Source: Dichetophora obliterata (lineage: Eukaryota; Arthropoda; Insecta; Diptera; Sciomyzidae). Taken from it: 64,000 nt of DNA. The position numbers and the translations under genes were made by a program. The DNA is taken from positions 14,491,764-14,555,763 of the forward strand of contig OY986440.1 of the NCBI GenBank assembly GCA_963920525.1. Reading direction: 5' to 3'. Positions 48,977 to 61,600 of the stretch are shown here, piece by piece. The notes below the pieces were generated by a model. The model did no database searches and was not told the DNA's origin. It was given only the letters and a program-made list of their open reading frames with translations. Position 1 is the first letter of the stretch. Every line of letters starts with the position of its first letter.

Positions 48977-50787
48977 GATAGATAGATAAGCATATAAATA
49001 AATACATTTTCTTGAGAAAAGCTTAAATATTCTAATTTTCTTAAAACTAGTGATTATCACACAACATAAAACCAACAAGAAATAGAAGTACCATTGAGAA
49101 ATTTAAAGTATAAAGTAAAGAAAAAAGTAAAGTAAATAGAAAAGTAAAGTAAAGAAGAAGGTAATATCCGCTAATTTAGTATATTTTTTTACATTCCTGC
49201 ACAATAAAATAAGATGCGGCGCAGCCTACGTATCTCTCCCTTATGAATATGGGCATTTCCAAACTGGCGTTACGGATGATTTATACGAAGAATTATTAAA
49301 AAAAAATTAAAACGTCTTATTTTTAAAAAGGCTTTTTTATATTTGCGTATTAATTAAGCAGCACTATATTAAGTAAAAACAATGACAACAATCAATAAGC
49401 AAAAGTATGTGCTGGCGTTAAGTTACAAAAAACGGAAGTGGTTTTTGACTTGGACTACAAAGTTTGCACAACTCTCTGAGTTTTTGTATACAACTTTTTT
49501 TAGAAGAGTTTAAAATAACATCAGTTTATTTTCCAAGTGATCAAATTTAAAAATCTTCGGAATTTTTTTATTAGACTTTTTGATCTGGTGTTACGTTACT
49601 TAAATTTCCATCGTAATTCAATTGGGTAATTAAGTAATTAGGTAGTTAAGTTACTAATTAATTTAATATAAAAAAAAATTATATATTGTCCTTTCCTTGC
49701 TTCAACCATTTTTTCATTATCTTAGCCAATGAATTACATTTTTACTAAAACAAAGAAGTTTACGAAATATTTACTAAATATTTACGAAAAAGAAAAACTA
49801 CATTTGTGAAACAGCACAGACGATTAATCACGGTTAGTGAATTTATGAAGAAATTGCTTAGACTGATAAAATTAAAATGTTTCTCTTAGATAATATCATC
49901 AAATAAGAAGTTTTTAGTAAGTTTTAATTTTTGGTCACGGTAGACTTTTTTGTGAAAATGCCCATATATAAATAAATTTAATTATTTACTATCCCAGATG
50001 GGACAGTAATCTAAAAAAAGCGGATTATTACATGCAGAAATAACATATCGTCATATGAAATAAAAAAAGCCGTAAGTTACCAAAAATTCAGAATCGACTT
50101 TTTGATTGATTATGATGCACCGTATAAAAATACATGTTCCTGCAAAATTTTACACTCCTGCAACTAAAAAAAGCCATCAGTGCAAGCGCTTGAGAAATTT
50201 AGAAAGTTTTGCTTCTCCTGTAAAATTTATTAAATGTATCTTACAGCTTTTTTGACTTCATATGACGATATATGTATACCATAAATTTATATACATTAAG
50301 TTTTATCATTATACTAATACTCTAAGAAGTTTTGGTATACTTTTTAGTACCCTTAATATATAAGGAGGTTATTCATTTCAATTTCATTCGAAAGGAAATG
50401 CTACATAGATGAGCAGAAATTGGTGACTTGTGACCCAAAATATAAGCGTCGATAGAAATAAATTTTTGCAACCCGAAAAGTGCTAAGCCATAAGATAAAG
50501 AAAATAATGTAAGCAAATTTGGGCAATGAATAGATTTACAAAATTAAACTAAGGAAAATGTCGCGTTATCTCTTACGGATAAACAACAAACATTTTTTAA
50601 TGTTATATGTGTGAATTCATGCTATACGCACTTTGTAAAAATGTTCACATATAGTAAACTTAAAAAATGTAAAATTTTTTGCATCAAAAGGTTTTCGATG
50701 TCTTGAAAACTATTCTATTTTCTTAGTACAATACATTTTTGTATGAAAAGTCATTAGTAAAGTGACATAACGGTCTAAGAAAACTTT
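48977..50787. other. Intron or intergenic, nothing recognised
   Basis: AT-rich. No kelch exon for Hcf was found in six frames. AAAGTAAAGTAAAGAA low complexity lies at 49105-49165. Confidence 0.4.
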
Positions 50788-51040
50788 TCTGATACCACAG
50801 AAAAAAAAGTTGAAGTTTTCTTAAAGGATGTATTTGATGTCGCAGAAAGCTATAGAAACATGTGATACTGACTCAAATGAAGTTGCTTAGCGATCGTCTA
50901 CATAAACGTTTCTACCACCACGAACTATAACTTTTTCGTCGTAAATTGATGTTTTAAAGTTTTTTAGATTAGAAATAAGGTAAAAAAAAGGGTTAGTATG
51001 TAGGACCATGACATAGCCGGGATTCAAATCCTGGTGTTAA
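50788..51040 (-). mobile_element. SINE family B, copy truncated at both ends
   Basis: Matches 48680-48930 (GAAAGCTATAGAAACATGTG, AACTATAACTTTTTCGTCGT, AGATTAGAAATAAGG). It keeps the B box (GGATTTGAATCCC) and the start of the LINE-like tail (GATACCACAG at 50791), but lacks the A box and most of the tail. Confidence 0.75.
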
Positions 51041-51177
51041 AAAAGTTTTTAACTTACATGAGCACATCTTAAGTGAAAGAAATGGTGACTGAGAATCATC
51101 ATATAAGCTTGAAAGAGATAGCCGCTGAACTTTTTTGTCTCACGAATTGATTTGCACCGTTTTAAATGATTTTTAAA

Positions 51178-51262
51178 AATATTTCTAGGACTGCAATGAG
51201 AATCGAACCCGCACCCTTTCGATTGAAAGTCTAGCACGCTACCATCTAATCCAAACAATTTC
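51178..51262 (-). mobile_element. tRNA-like sequence, probable SINE head
   Basis: GGATTAGATGGTAGCGTGC (A box) and GGGTTCGATTC (a perfect B box) are 35-40 nt apart on the minus strand. The flanks do not form an acceptor stem and the anticodon arm is poor. I call it a SINE head or tRNA pseudogene, not a working tRNA. Confidence 0.6.
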
Positions 51263-52083
51263 GATTAATTGGTTCATTCAATATTAAGTATTAGCTTAAG
51301 CTATGTTGCAGTATATGACAAGAATATATTAAAAGGATTGTGCAATAGCTATCCTACATATTCTATTGTGAATGCGACGAGCTATGATGCAGCAGATCAC
51401 AATAATCGATCAAAAGCATTGGGTCATGAGTCTGTCAAAACTGTCATTTTGTAAGCGTCCAAATTGCAGCGTGAATTTTATTGATGCGAATGATAAGTTA
51501 CGCTTGATAAAAAAATTAAATTTTAGAATGTTTGACGTTTGCAGTGCTGCAAAATGGGCATTTTTCGAACATTTTGTTTATACTAAAAAGCTGTTTGCGC
51601 ATCATGATGCATTTCCGAACAGACCCATTGTGCATTAGCTATCCAAATAACACAAGTAGTAAGGTTTAATTGAACGTTTTAAAAAGTATCACAAGATGCC
51701 AATTGTTTTAGGTGTAGATTTTAATTGCGAATTCAGTCATGAAACTCACAGGCACTTAAGGCAAGGCCGGTTTTCTAGCGCTCGAAAATTTAAGGTATTT
51801 TTAGGATTTTAAAAAAAAAGTTGAAATATTGAACAACGATATTTAAACTTTCAAGGTATATTGTTGTAACACTCATTCATTCATCACAAAAATATTTTTT
51901 TTTTGTAGATTTTGTTGTAGATTTTAACTTTTCTATTAACCGGAAAAGTAAAAACCAAGAATATTATTAATCACTATGAGTGCAGCTATGGCTGGCACTA
52001 GAAAGAAAAATATTGAAAATTGACAGAATGACGCGCTTTTGAAAATTAAGTTCTTAAAACAGCTTGTTTTCTACCGGTTATTA
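51263..52083. other. Unassigned stretch with a coding-like patch
   Basis: 51372-51638 is open and encodes a Cys/Lys/Phe-rich peptide (CKRPNCSVNFIDANDKLRLI), followed at about 51700 by PIVLGVDFNCEFSH. It may be remnant transposon coding sequence; I do not recognise it. Confidence 0.3.
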
Positions 52084-52527
52084 AGGGTGTGTGTCAATCG
52101 GAAACTTTTCAGTCGGATGATCAAATTTTGACAGTTGGTAGAGCAATTTTTGGCATTTGTGAGGTGAATATAATTGTCAAAATTTGTAGTAATTTTTGTT
52201 GAAAACGAATTTTTTACACACTCAAAAATAAAAAAAAAAAAAATAAAAAACAGGTCAATTTCCGCGACGTATTTATTTTGAGTGCTTGTACTTGCAACTT
52301 ATAAAACATGCAATAACAATAGAGTTCAGCTACTACAGCTTTTTCACACTTTCTCCGCAAAAGATCATTTTAAGAACCAATCCAATATCATTGAAATAAC
52401 TCAAAGATATAGATAAAAGTGGTCCAATAAAAAACCAAAAGGGAGAAAAATTTACCCACCATAATATGGGTTGGGCTCAGGGACAACACAAGACATAACA
52501 ACTAACCATGCGTTTACATAGATCTAA

Positions 52528-54387
52528 TCATACATTAGTTTTCAATCTACTTTTGAGTTGACCTTTCGACAAGTTAACATCAAACACGTTACAGTTGTTA
52601 ACAAAGGTACTCATGCGATTTAATGGAGCAGTTAACATATAATTTGTTCTACTAAATGGTAAATAAATCAAGTTGTTAGAGTTTCTGCTGCTTCTACGGT
52701 TAGTGTTAAAATTTATAAAAGAAAGAAGCTCTGGAGAGTCGAATACACCAGTTATGAGTTTGTGTAAGTAGACGATATCAGCAGATTTTCTTCTCTCACT
52801 TAAAGATTGCATCTTTAATAATTTTAAACGATCCTCATATGGAGGAAGGTTAAATGTGTCAGTTCCACTCAAGCCTCTTAGAGCAAACCGAACAAAACGT
52901 TTTTGAATTCTTTCTATACGATCAATATGCACATTGTAATGTGGGGACCATACTTGACTTGCGTACTCCAAGTGAGGACGCACGATTGAATAATACAGAG
53001 TTGTAGTTGTTATTAAGCTATCAAACTCTTTGGCCCACCGTTTTATAAAACCAAGCATAGAAGACGCTTTTTTACAAATTCTATCAATATGCATGTTAAA
53101 CGACAATTTAGAATCCATGCATATACCAAGGTCTTTGACGGTAGTTACACGACTTAAAGCAGTATCTTTAATTTTGTAATCAAAAATAAAATTGTTCCTT
53201 TTACGCGAAAAGGTCATAGTTTGGCATTTATCTGGATTTAAAAACATGTTATTTTTAGAACACCAAACCTCAAAGGAGTTCAAGTCTGACTGGAGCAGGT
53301 CTGAATTGTCATTAGAATCAATTGTTCTGTATATTTTCATATCATCTGCATAAATAAGCAAATGGGAGTGTTTAATGACGTGGGTAACATCATTAATTGC
53401 CAAAATAAACAGAAGTGGGCCCAGGTGGCTTCCTTGAGGAACACCCGATTCTGCAACAAATTCAGAAGACAACACGCCTCGGAACCGTATTTGATAAGAT
53501 CGCTCCATCAAATACGATTTGATCCAGTTTACAAAATATTGTGGAAATCCCATTAATTTAAGTTTAAATAAAATTAGATTATGTGGTAATTTATCAAAAG
53601 CTTTGCTAAAATCAGTGTAAATACAATCGACCTGGCTACCAGAATCAATAGATTTTAAGCAGAATGTAGTGAAATCAAGGAGATTAGACACAGTGGATCT
53701 GCCAGTAACAAAACCATGCTGACGAGTTGTCATGACTTGCCCACAGTGAATTTTCACTCGATCGTACACTATTCGCTCAAAAAGTTTAGGAATCGAAGAC
53801 AATTTAGCGATAGGCCTATAATTAGTGACGTCGTTCCTGCAACCTTTTTTGTAAATAGGACTGATATAAGATTTTTTCCAAAAAAGAGGAAAATTACTTT
53901 CATTAATTGATTTATTAAAAAGTAACGAGAGAGGCTGACACAAAACTGAGCCGCATTGTTTTAACACTGCGGCAGGAATTCCATCTGGTCCAGCGCTAAA
54001 ATCCTCATCGATTGATTCAATATACTTAAAAATATCCTCTGAGGTAAAAGATATATGCCCCAAAGAAACTCTGGATGCGTTGTTCATATAATCAAAATAC
54101 GCTAAATCAGGATTAAAAGAATCTGAACAGAATGATTCTTTAAAAAGATTGGCAAATAAGCCACAAATAATGGTGGAATCGTCAGTAAATCCATCCTGAA
54201 ATTTGAAAGAAGAAGGAAATCCATCAGTCTTCTTCTTAACATTAATAAATCCCCAAAATTTTCTTGGATCAGACAAAATACTCAGCTTCATATTATCCAA
54301 ATACTCATTATATAATGCAGCTGAGCAATTCTCAAATTCCAGAAACAAACGTTTGTATGTTTCTAGGTCATTTGAGTCAAAACTACA
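52528..54387 (-). mobile_element. LINE with intact 606-codon RT frame (5' truncated)
   Basis: An uninterrupted frame runs from 54348 to 52528, and in-frame coding continues upstream to about 54385. Motifs in order are FSAGPDGIPAAVLK, NYRPIAKLSSIPKLFE, QHGFVTGRSTVSNLL, YTDFSKAFDKLPH, GVPQGSHLGPLLF and catalytic LIYADD. The thumb contains LGFIKRWAKEF and the C-terminal domain ends SRLKTNV. Layout fits a CR1/Jockey-group LINE. The endonuclease is absent: the upstream side is cut by the foldback element at 54388. The lack of stops means it was recently active or recently inserted. Confidence 0.88.
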
Positions 54388-55182
54388 AACTTATTTCGTA
54401 AACTTGTAATATTGTAAACTTAAAAAATAACAAAATAATAATAAAAAAACGAAGTGCTTGAGTTTGTGTGTGTGTGGGCCAACGATCTCCTGGTGCATCA
54501 GCAAGTGCAGCAAAGTTAAATTGGCTTTCTTTGCTGGCGAACGTCCTCCAAGTGCCACCACCAGCAGCACAAGCAAGTGCAGCGCAAAATTTGTTGCTAG
54601 CCAACATCCTCCAAGTGACACCAGCACAAGCCAGTGCAGCGCAAATTTCTTGCTAGCCAACATCCTCCAAGTGCCATCACCAGCAGCACAATCAAATGAA
54701 GCGCAAATTCTGCGCTTTCAATTTATTTAATTCACGTCGGAGGAGGATAATGGCAGAAATTTGCCTCTGCGCTTGAGACATGCTGAAATGGTGCTTCTGA
54801 AATATTGGAGAGTTGACCAGTCAATTGAATTCTGCTGCACTTCTGGTGCTGCTCGTGGCGCATCTCGAAGAACTTTGGCAAGCAAAATAATCAGGAAATT
54901 TGCGCTGCACTTGCTTGTGCTGCTGGTGATGGCACTTGGAGGATGTTGGCTAGCAACAAATTTTGTACTGCACTTGCTTGTGCTGCTGGTGGAGGCACTT
55001 GGAGGACGTTCGCCAGCAAAGAAAGCCAATTTAACTTTGCTGCAATTGCTGATGCACTGGGAGATCGTTGGCCCACACACACGCACACACAAACTCAAGC
55101 ACTTTCGTTTTTTTTTATTATTATTATTTTGTTACTTTTAAGTTTTTTAAATCTACAATATTACAAGTTTACGAAATAAGTT
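54388..55182. mobile_element. FB-like foldback element with internally repeated arms
   Basis: AACTTATTTCGTAAACTTG opens the left arm and its inverse closes the right at 55182. The arms (about 54388-54700 and 54880-55182) contain tandem units of about 66 bp built on TTGCTAGCCAACATCCTCCA, AGTGC and CACCAGCAGCACAAGCAAG. Tandem repeats inside long inverted arms are the hallmark of Drosophila FB elements. Because the repeat lacks stops in several frames, it creates long spurious reading frames on both strands. Confidence 0.8.
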
Positions 55183-55589
55183 GCAAGTATAAGCACTCGA
55201 ATAAAATGTGTCGCAAATTGAATAAAATGCAAATTAAATAAAATATTTGCGCTGAAACACGACCAAAATGTGAAACGTCAAAATTTGTAATTGTGAAAAT
55301 TTCATCGTCCATTTGACACAGCAAAAAAGACAAATTTATTTCAACACACACAAAATTTTATTCAACTTGATATTTTCTATCCTACCATGACTGAAAAGTT
55401 TTCTTTTGACACACACCCTAAGTGTAAAACATACGATGTTTTTGAAATAAAACTGTGATTCTAGCTAGTTCCAGCGATATCCACTGATGTTATAAATAGC
55501 ATATTTAATTTTCAGATGATTCGGCTGAATTATTCTACAACACAATGCAGAAAAAAGGACTTTCGAGATAAATGAGTATAAAGATAATA

Positions 55590-55723
55590 GCCCATTATCA
55601 TAGTCAAAATAAAGTCGACTTTAAATTTAGTATAAGCTTTTTTGACAGTTTTTCAATATAATATGTTGTCAAAAAGCTTGTACTAAATTTAAAGTCGACT
55701 TTATTTTGACTATGATAATGGGC
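55590..55723. mobile_element. Near-perfect palindromic MITE
   Basis: 58 bp at 55590-55647 (GCCCATTATCATAGTCAAAA, then TAAAGTCGACTTTAAATTTA) is inverted at 55667-55723 with about one inserted base. The loop is only about 19 bp. Confidence 0.9.
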
Positions 55724-57315
55724 CAATGAATCTAGACGAAACACCTACTAAAACGGCTGTCTGTAGAAGTGAAAATAACGTCAGAAATACTTAACTTTTG
55801 AAATATCAAAAAAATAATCAATTTCATACAAATTCTAGGCCTAAGCATTGCCGTTTTGATAAATACAATTGTAAAGGACAACTATGTAATATTTTATAGA
55901 AATATTGATGACATCACATCTATATAATATACGTTTGATATTTTAGATATTAAAAACCAATAATTTTATCAACATTTACAGAAATAATTCAAATAATTAA
56001 ATGTAAAAAAATAATGTAAGGTAATAAAATTTACTGGTGCGAATGTTATTTTTTTAGGGAGTTATTGCACTTTACAGCCCAGCCTCTTTTTTTCAAAATG
56101 TGTATCCCTTAATCTAAATCTGTAAAAACAAAAGTCGGTCTCAAGTGGTTTAGGAGATAAAAATCGTGAAAGTTTGAAAAAGTGGCTTTTTCCGTATACA
56201 AAAATCTTTACTTTTTAGGCATAAGTGAAGTTTTAAGAATGCATTAAACAGATAAAATTGTGTATTTATAGCCCCCCTTAATACAAATGTGCAAAAAAAG
56301 TCGCATCTCAAGTGGTTTAAGAGATAAAAATAATGAAATTTTTAAAAAGTGACTTTTTTTCCATATACAAAAAACTTTTTACTTTTTATCCATAATTGAA
56401 GTTCTAAAAATGTATTAGACAGATAAAATTTGTGTAAGTGCGAAAAAATTACCATTGGAAGATTATGAAAACATGAAGGTTCCAAATGAGAAAAACTTAA
56501 ATATTGAGCAAGATGTTTTCATTGGTGCCGATAGCGATGTTTGTGATTTTTAAATAAATTGATAAAATTAATACAATTTTGCAAATATTTAATGAGTAAC
56601 TAAGGTATAACTAAGGCATATAAGGTATATATGATGGAGGAGTATTTGCGAAGTAAGTTAAATAGTTACATGAACGATTAAGTTTTGAGAAATTTTTAAA
56701 ACATATAATAAAATATAAATATTATTATGTTAATAAGAATTTTTGAAATATTTAGGAACTGTTAAATAAACGGTGGATAAAGAAAGCGCCGCTGGCGAAA
56801 AATTGTTATTAAAAATCGCCGCGATTTGTCTTGTCTTTTAAAATCTCTCAAAATATAACAAAATAAAGAACTGCGATCTAAGAGGGTTAAAGTTCTTGTA
56901 TATTTCGCGATAATTTTAAGTAGTGGTTTTCGTGTTAAATTTAAGTATTATAATATTACAGGTTAGCTTAGCTTCCACACAAACTTTGCACTGAATTATA
57001 GAACTTTGGCGAATTTTATCTCCTAAACCATTCAAGACCAACATCTTATTTTTGCATTTCGGACTAAGGAGGCCCATATACGTTATTTACAGTTTATTAA
57101 CGCGTTGGCTTTAAACTGCACTTATGCCTTTTTTAGTAACATTATGGTATTTAAAATTTTTTAATTTAAAAATTTTTTATTAAGAAAACCATTAAATTAT
57201 CAAACTTGTGAAACTGCGAAAAAGTTTCGTTTCTCTCGTGTGTCCAGCGACGCATGTTTTTTTTATTATAAGGGATAGATTATTAGAGGAAGAATTGGAA
57301 CCATACGTGAATTAT
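55724..57315. other. No gene; contains a two-copy tandem repeat
   Basis: 56110-56443 holds two diverged units with period 167. CTCAAGTGGTTTAGGAGATA starts at 56140 and CTCAAGTGGTTTAAGAGATA at 56307. A related fragment is at 9425. A single GGTTTAGGAGA-type inverse also lies at about 57020. The rest is AT-rich. Confidence 0.6.
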
Positions 57316-57385
57316 CGATTAGATGGAACAAACCTCTGAGTTGATAGCCTAGCGCACTCTTTACTAGACTACAAAGGCCGACAAT
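57316..57385 (-). mobile_element. tRNA-like SINE head (family C), second copy
   Basis: On the minus strand TAGTCTAGTAAAGAGTGCGC and CTAGGCTATCAACTCAGAGG match the head at 22838-22905. The B box is decayed. Confidence 0.62.
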
Positions 57386-57442
57386 TGCGGAAAGCTATCA
57401 CTATGACCGAATTTCTGGCCTATAATTAAATAAATACCATAG

Positions 57443-58171
57443 GACATATGAGCTGCGCAGAGCACAAGTGGCGTCAGTTCAATTTTTTCCTAAATAGAAA
57501 GCATAGAAGTGAACAGCAAAATAAAATTTTTTTTAGGAGTCCGAGTTTTTGATTGACTTATTCTCTTATTTTTCAGAGAACAAACAACGAAGTCCACAAT
57601 TACTAGAGACACGCCATTTCGTAAGGAAATCGCCAAAGAATTAATTTGTTTTACTTTTATAAGCAAAACTTAAATATTTAAAATTAAAATGATTATGGAA
57701 AAGCTTTCCATGATCTAAAATAAGCTGAAGAGCAACATTTCTAAAAAAGTTCAGAGCACAAGCAACGTTAGTCCACAATTACTACAGATAGCGCATTTTT
57801 TAAGGAAATCGTCGTCAAAGGATGAATTTTTCTGCATTTATAAGTAAAACAGAAATTAGAAAAATAAAAAAAATTATAAAAAAAGCTTTCCATAATCTAA
57901 AACAAGCTAAAAAGCGAACATTTTTAAAAAGTTCAGAGCACTAAGTAAGTTCACGCCTCCGTACAAGTAAGCCATTTTTTTGAACATTTTTGGAAATAAA
58001 TTTATTTTGTTAAGATGTACGAATAGCTTATTTTTTGTGTATTATCTTCTTTCTGGAAAAAGTTGTAATTAATTCCTTGAATTTTATAAAGGAATTTTTG
58101 CAAGCATCTAAATATCTCAAAATCAATAAAAATGGACTTACGCCATTTGTGCGCTGCGGAGCTCATATGTC
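57443..58171. mobile_element. 729-bp inverted-terminal element with internal tandem repeat
   Basis: GACATATGAGCTGCGCAG...AGCACAAGTGGCGTCAGT (57443-57478) is mirrored at 58136-58171 with few mismatches. The interior is two tandem units of about 180 bp, starting CAGAGAACAAACAACG (57574) and CAGAGCACAAGCAACG (57752), with a third partial start at 57934. No coding potential. Confidence 0.75.
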
Positions 58172-58184
58172 GATAAAAGACATC

Positions 58185-58560
58185 CATAACTAAAATAACA
58201 CACATGCAATTGAAATAACCAGAATTTACGTGTCTTTACATACATATAAGGCAGGACATATGAAAAGGTAGTCCAATTAACTTTATTTTTCCCCTTTTCA
58301 TTTAACATAACAGAATTCTTACAAATATTTTAATATCTGAGATATATGTAACGCAAAGTTTTATTTTATCATAACTAAAATAACACACATGTCATTCAAA
58401 TAATTAGAGTTTACGTGTGTTTACATATACAGGGTGTCCCAGACCTAGAGGACGATCCAGCGGGGGGTGAATCCTCATGATGAGACGAGCAAAAAATTAT
58501 ATGGGTGGGGGTGCTCGCAAATGCCCCCCTAGGGAGGGAAAAACAAAAAAATAGGTGTCA
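58185..58560. repeat. Direct repeats and CAGGGTGTCCCAG end
   Basis: A block of about 63 bp (CATAACTAAAATAACACACA...TTTACGTGTCTTTACATA) at 58185 recurs at 58369. It is followed by CAGGGTGTCCCAGACC and a G-rich segment that resembles a transposon terminus. Not classified. Confidence 0.5.
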
Positions 58561-58639
58561 TTACGTTTAAATCAATAACTTATATGTCTCTGCAACGATT
58601 GTGTCTTAAATGTCTCTGCAAATTTTATAAATTTAAAAC

Positions 58640-61600
58640 CGAATTTGTTGTTCACATCTAATTCTCTGCAATTTTGTGTTAAGTTGAAAGGATAGTTTTT
58701 AAACCCTGAAGTCAAGCAAAACAATGGCCGCCGAGCAAGTTAAATTTCAACAATTACTAAATTCATTGCTCACTACAGATAACGATGTTCGACAACAGGC
58801 CGAGGATGCATGCAACCATGTGCCACGAGATGTTAAAGTGACACATTTGTTAGCTGCTTTGCATAATGGCCAACAATCTGAAGAAGCTCGACAAATGGCC
58901 GCTGTACTCCTCAGGCGCTTGTTTACTTCAGAGTTCTTGGAGTTTTATTTACAAGGAGTTACCACAAGAATCGCAAGGATAACTTTTGCAACAAAGTCTT
59001 TTGGCAGTCCAGCAAGACGTTACACTGAATTTGCGTAGAAAAATTTGCGAAGTTGTCGCAGAGGCTGCACGCAATCTCATCGATGATGATGGAAATAATC
59101 AATGAGCATATTTTTTGCAATTCTTATTTCAATGCGCCAACTCAGCATCGTCACAATTGCAAGAATCTGCATTGCGAATTTTCGCCAGTGTTCCGGCGAT
59201 CTTTGGCCATCAGGAAACGCAGTATTTAGATGTAATCAAGCAAATGTTGGCAAAAAATCTAGAGCCGACGGCAGATGTTGAAGTACGTTTCCAAGCCGTG
59301 CGCGCAGTAGGTGCGTTCATTCTAAATCATGATAAAGAGAAGGAAGCCGTGGTCTTCAAACACTTTACTGACCTTTTGCCGCGTATGATAATGGTTACAG
59401 CTGAGAGCATTGAGGCACAGGATGATCAGAGTTTATTGAAATTGTTAAGAAGAGAGTTGGCGCCATCTGGTTTTGGAAGTCATAGTTTCACTTGCAGAGA
59501 ATGCTCCAATGGTGCGCAAACGTGCTGAGAAGTATGTTATCGCACTCATTCCACTCGTTTTGCAAATGATGACTGACTTGGATGATGATGCCGAATGGTC
59601 CACATCAGATGTAGTTGCTGATGATGATAATAACGATAATAATGTTATTGCTGAATCCTTGCTTGATCGTCTAGCATGTGGATTAGGTGGCAAGGCTGTG
59701 CTACCGTACGTCATGAACTCATTACCAGCTATGTTGGGGCACAGTGATTGGAAGCAACGTTATGCTGCTCTTATGGCCATCTCCTCTATTGGCGAAGGTT
59801 GTCATAAGCAAATATAAACTATGCTCGACCAAGTAATCGCAGGTGTTTTGAACTTCTTGCGCGATCCTCATCCACGTGTGCGGTACGAAGCTTGCAATGC
59901 TATTGGACAAATGTCCACTGATTTTGCGCCAACTTTTGAGAAGAAATTCCATGATCAGGTTGTTCCCGGTCTTCTCTCACTGCTCGATGACGTTCAGAGT
60001 CCCCGTGTGCAGGCACATGCTGGTGCTGCCTTTGTCAACTTTTCCGAGGATTGTCCCAAAAATATTTTAACGCGTTACTTGGACGGTATCATGTCAAAGT
60101 TAGAAACTATACTAAACTCCAAATTTAAGGAGCTCGTGGAAAAGGCCAACAAGCTTGTATCTGAACAAGTCGTTGCCACTATTGCATCTGTAGCGGATAC
60201 TTGCGAAAAGGAGTTTGTCACCTATTACGATCGTCTTATGCCATGTCTTAAATTTATCATTCAAAACGCGAATGCCGAAGAATTGCGTATGTTACGCGGC
60301 AAGACCATTGAGTGTGTTAGTTTGATTGGACTAGCTGTTGGGCGTGAAAAGTTGATAACTGATGCTGGTGAAGTTATGGATACGTTGTTAAAGACACACA
60401 CCGAAGGTGATCTTCCCGATGATGATCCTCAAACATCATGCCTTATTATCGCTTGGGCACGCATGTGCAAGATTTTAGGAAAACAGTTTGAGCAGTTCCT
60501 GCCCTTAGTTATGGGTCCTGTAATGCGTACTGCGGCTATGAAGCCAGAAGTCGCACTCCTGGATAATGATGAAGTTGAAGATATTGAAGGTGATGTGGAT
60601 TGGTCCTTTATCAATCTTGGCGAACAACAAAATTTTGCTATTCGCACCGCTGGCATGAAAGATAAGGCTTCGGCGTGTGAAATGCTTGTGTGCTAGGCAC
60701 GTGAACTTAAGGACGGTTTTGCCGATTACGCTGAAGAAGTTGTGCGTCTAATGGTGCCTCTATTGAAATTTTATTTCCACGATGGTGTGCGCTCAGCTGC
60801 CTCTGAGTCACTGCCCTATCTTTTGGATTGTGCTAAAATTAAGGGTACTCAATATTTGGAGGGTATGTGGCTTTACATATGCCCAGAGCTTATTAAAGTA
60901 ATTGGCACTGAACCAGAGGCTGATGTGCAATCTGAGCTCTTGAATTCATTGGTGAAGTGCATTGAGACTCTCGGACCGAATTGCTTGAATGATGACGCTA
61001 CAAAGCAGGTCTTGGAAATTATTTCAAAATATATGGTGGAGCATTTTGAACGTGCCGACAAACGTTTACAATCACGTAATGAAGAGGATTACGACGATGG
61101 TTTTAGCCCAACAGGATGATACTGACACCTATATTCTTTCGAAGATAGTGGACATTTTGCACGCCCTATTCAAAACAAATAATACACAGTTTTTGCCATA
61201 TTTCGACCAGGTTGCACCCCATTTTGTCAAGCTTTTGGATCCCAGTCGTCAGTGGTCCGATAAACAATGGGGCTTGTGTGTATTTGAAGATGTCATAGAA
61301 TTTTGTGGCCCAGCTAGTGTAAATTATCAACAGATTTTAAGTGTAAATTATCAATACAGCCCCCATGCTGCAATATATAAGTGATAAAACGCCCGAAGTA
61401 CGTCAGGCTGCTGCGTATGGTTGCGGTGTTTTAGGACAATTTGGAGGCGAACAGTTTGCTCTTACATGCGCTCAAGCCATTCCACTACTTGTTCAAGTAA
61501 TTTCTGATCCAAAGAGCCGTGAGCCTGAAAATGTCAATCCCACTGAGAATGCTATTGCCGCAGTTACGAAAATCTTAAAATACAACAAATCGGCACTACA

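Larger units (their letters stand above)
52084..55419. mobile_element. Terminal-repeat element carrying a LINE and a foldback
   Basis: AGGGTGTGTGTCAATCGGAA...ACTTTTCAGTC at 52084 is mirrored by GACTGAAAAGTTTTC...TTGACACACACCCT ending at 55419. Similarity extends only about 31 bp. Between them are the LINE at 52528-54385 and the foldback at 54388-55182, so the host element is much expanded by nested insertions. Confidence 0.65.

Noticed and set aside
51178..51262. Possible functional tRNA gene on the minus strand
   Set aside because: A and B boxes are good, but the flanks cannot form an acceptor stem and the anticodon arm does not pair properly. SINE heads with the same boxes occur nearby.
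54458..55141. Several 60-126-codon open frames rich in Ala/Leu/Ser on both strands
   Set aside because: All are translations of the same tandem units inside an inverted repeat, in different frames, with no start context or conservation.
52084..55419. LTR retrotransposon flanked by repeats
   Set aside because: The end repeats are inverted, not direct. There is no gag, protease or integrase, and the RT inside is of the non-LTR type.
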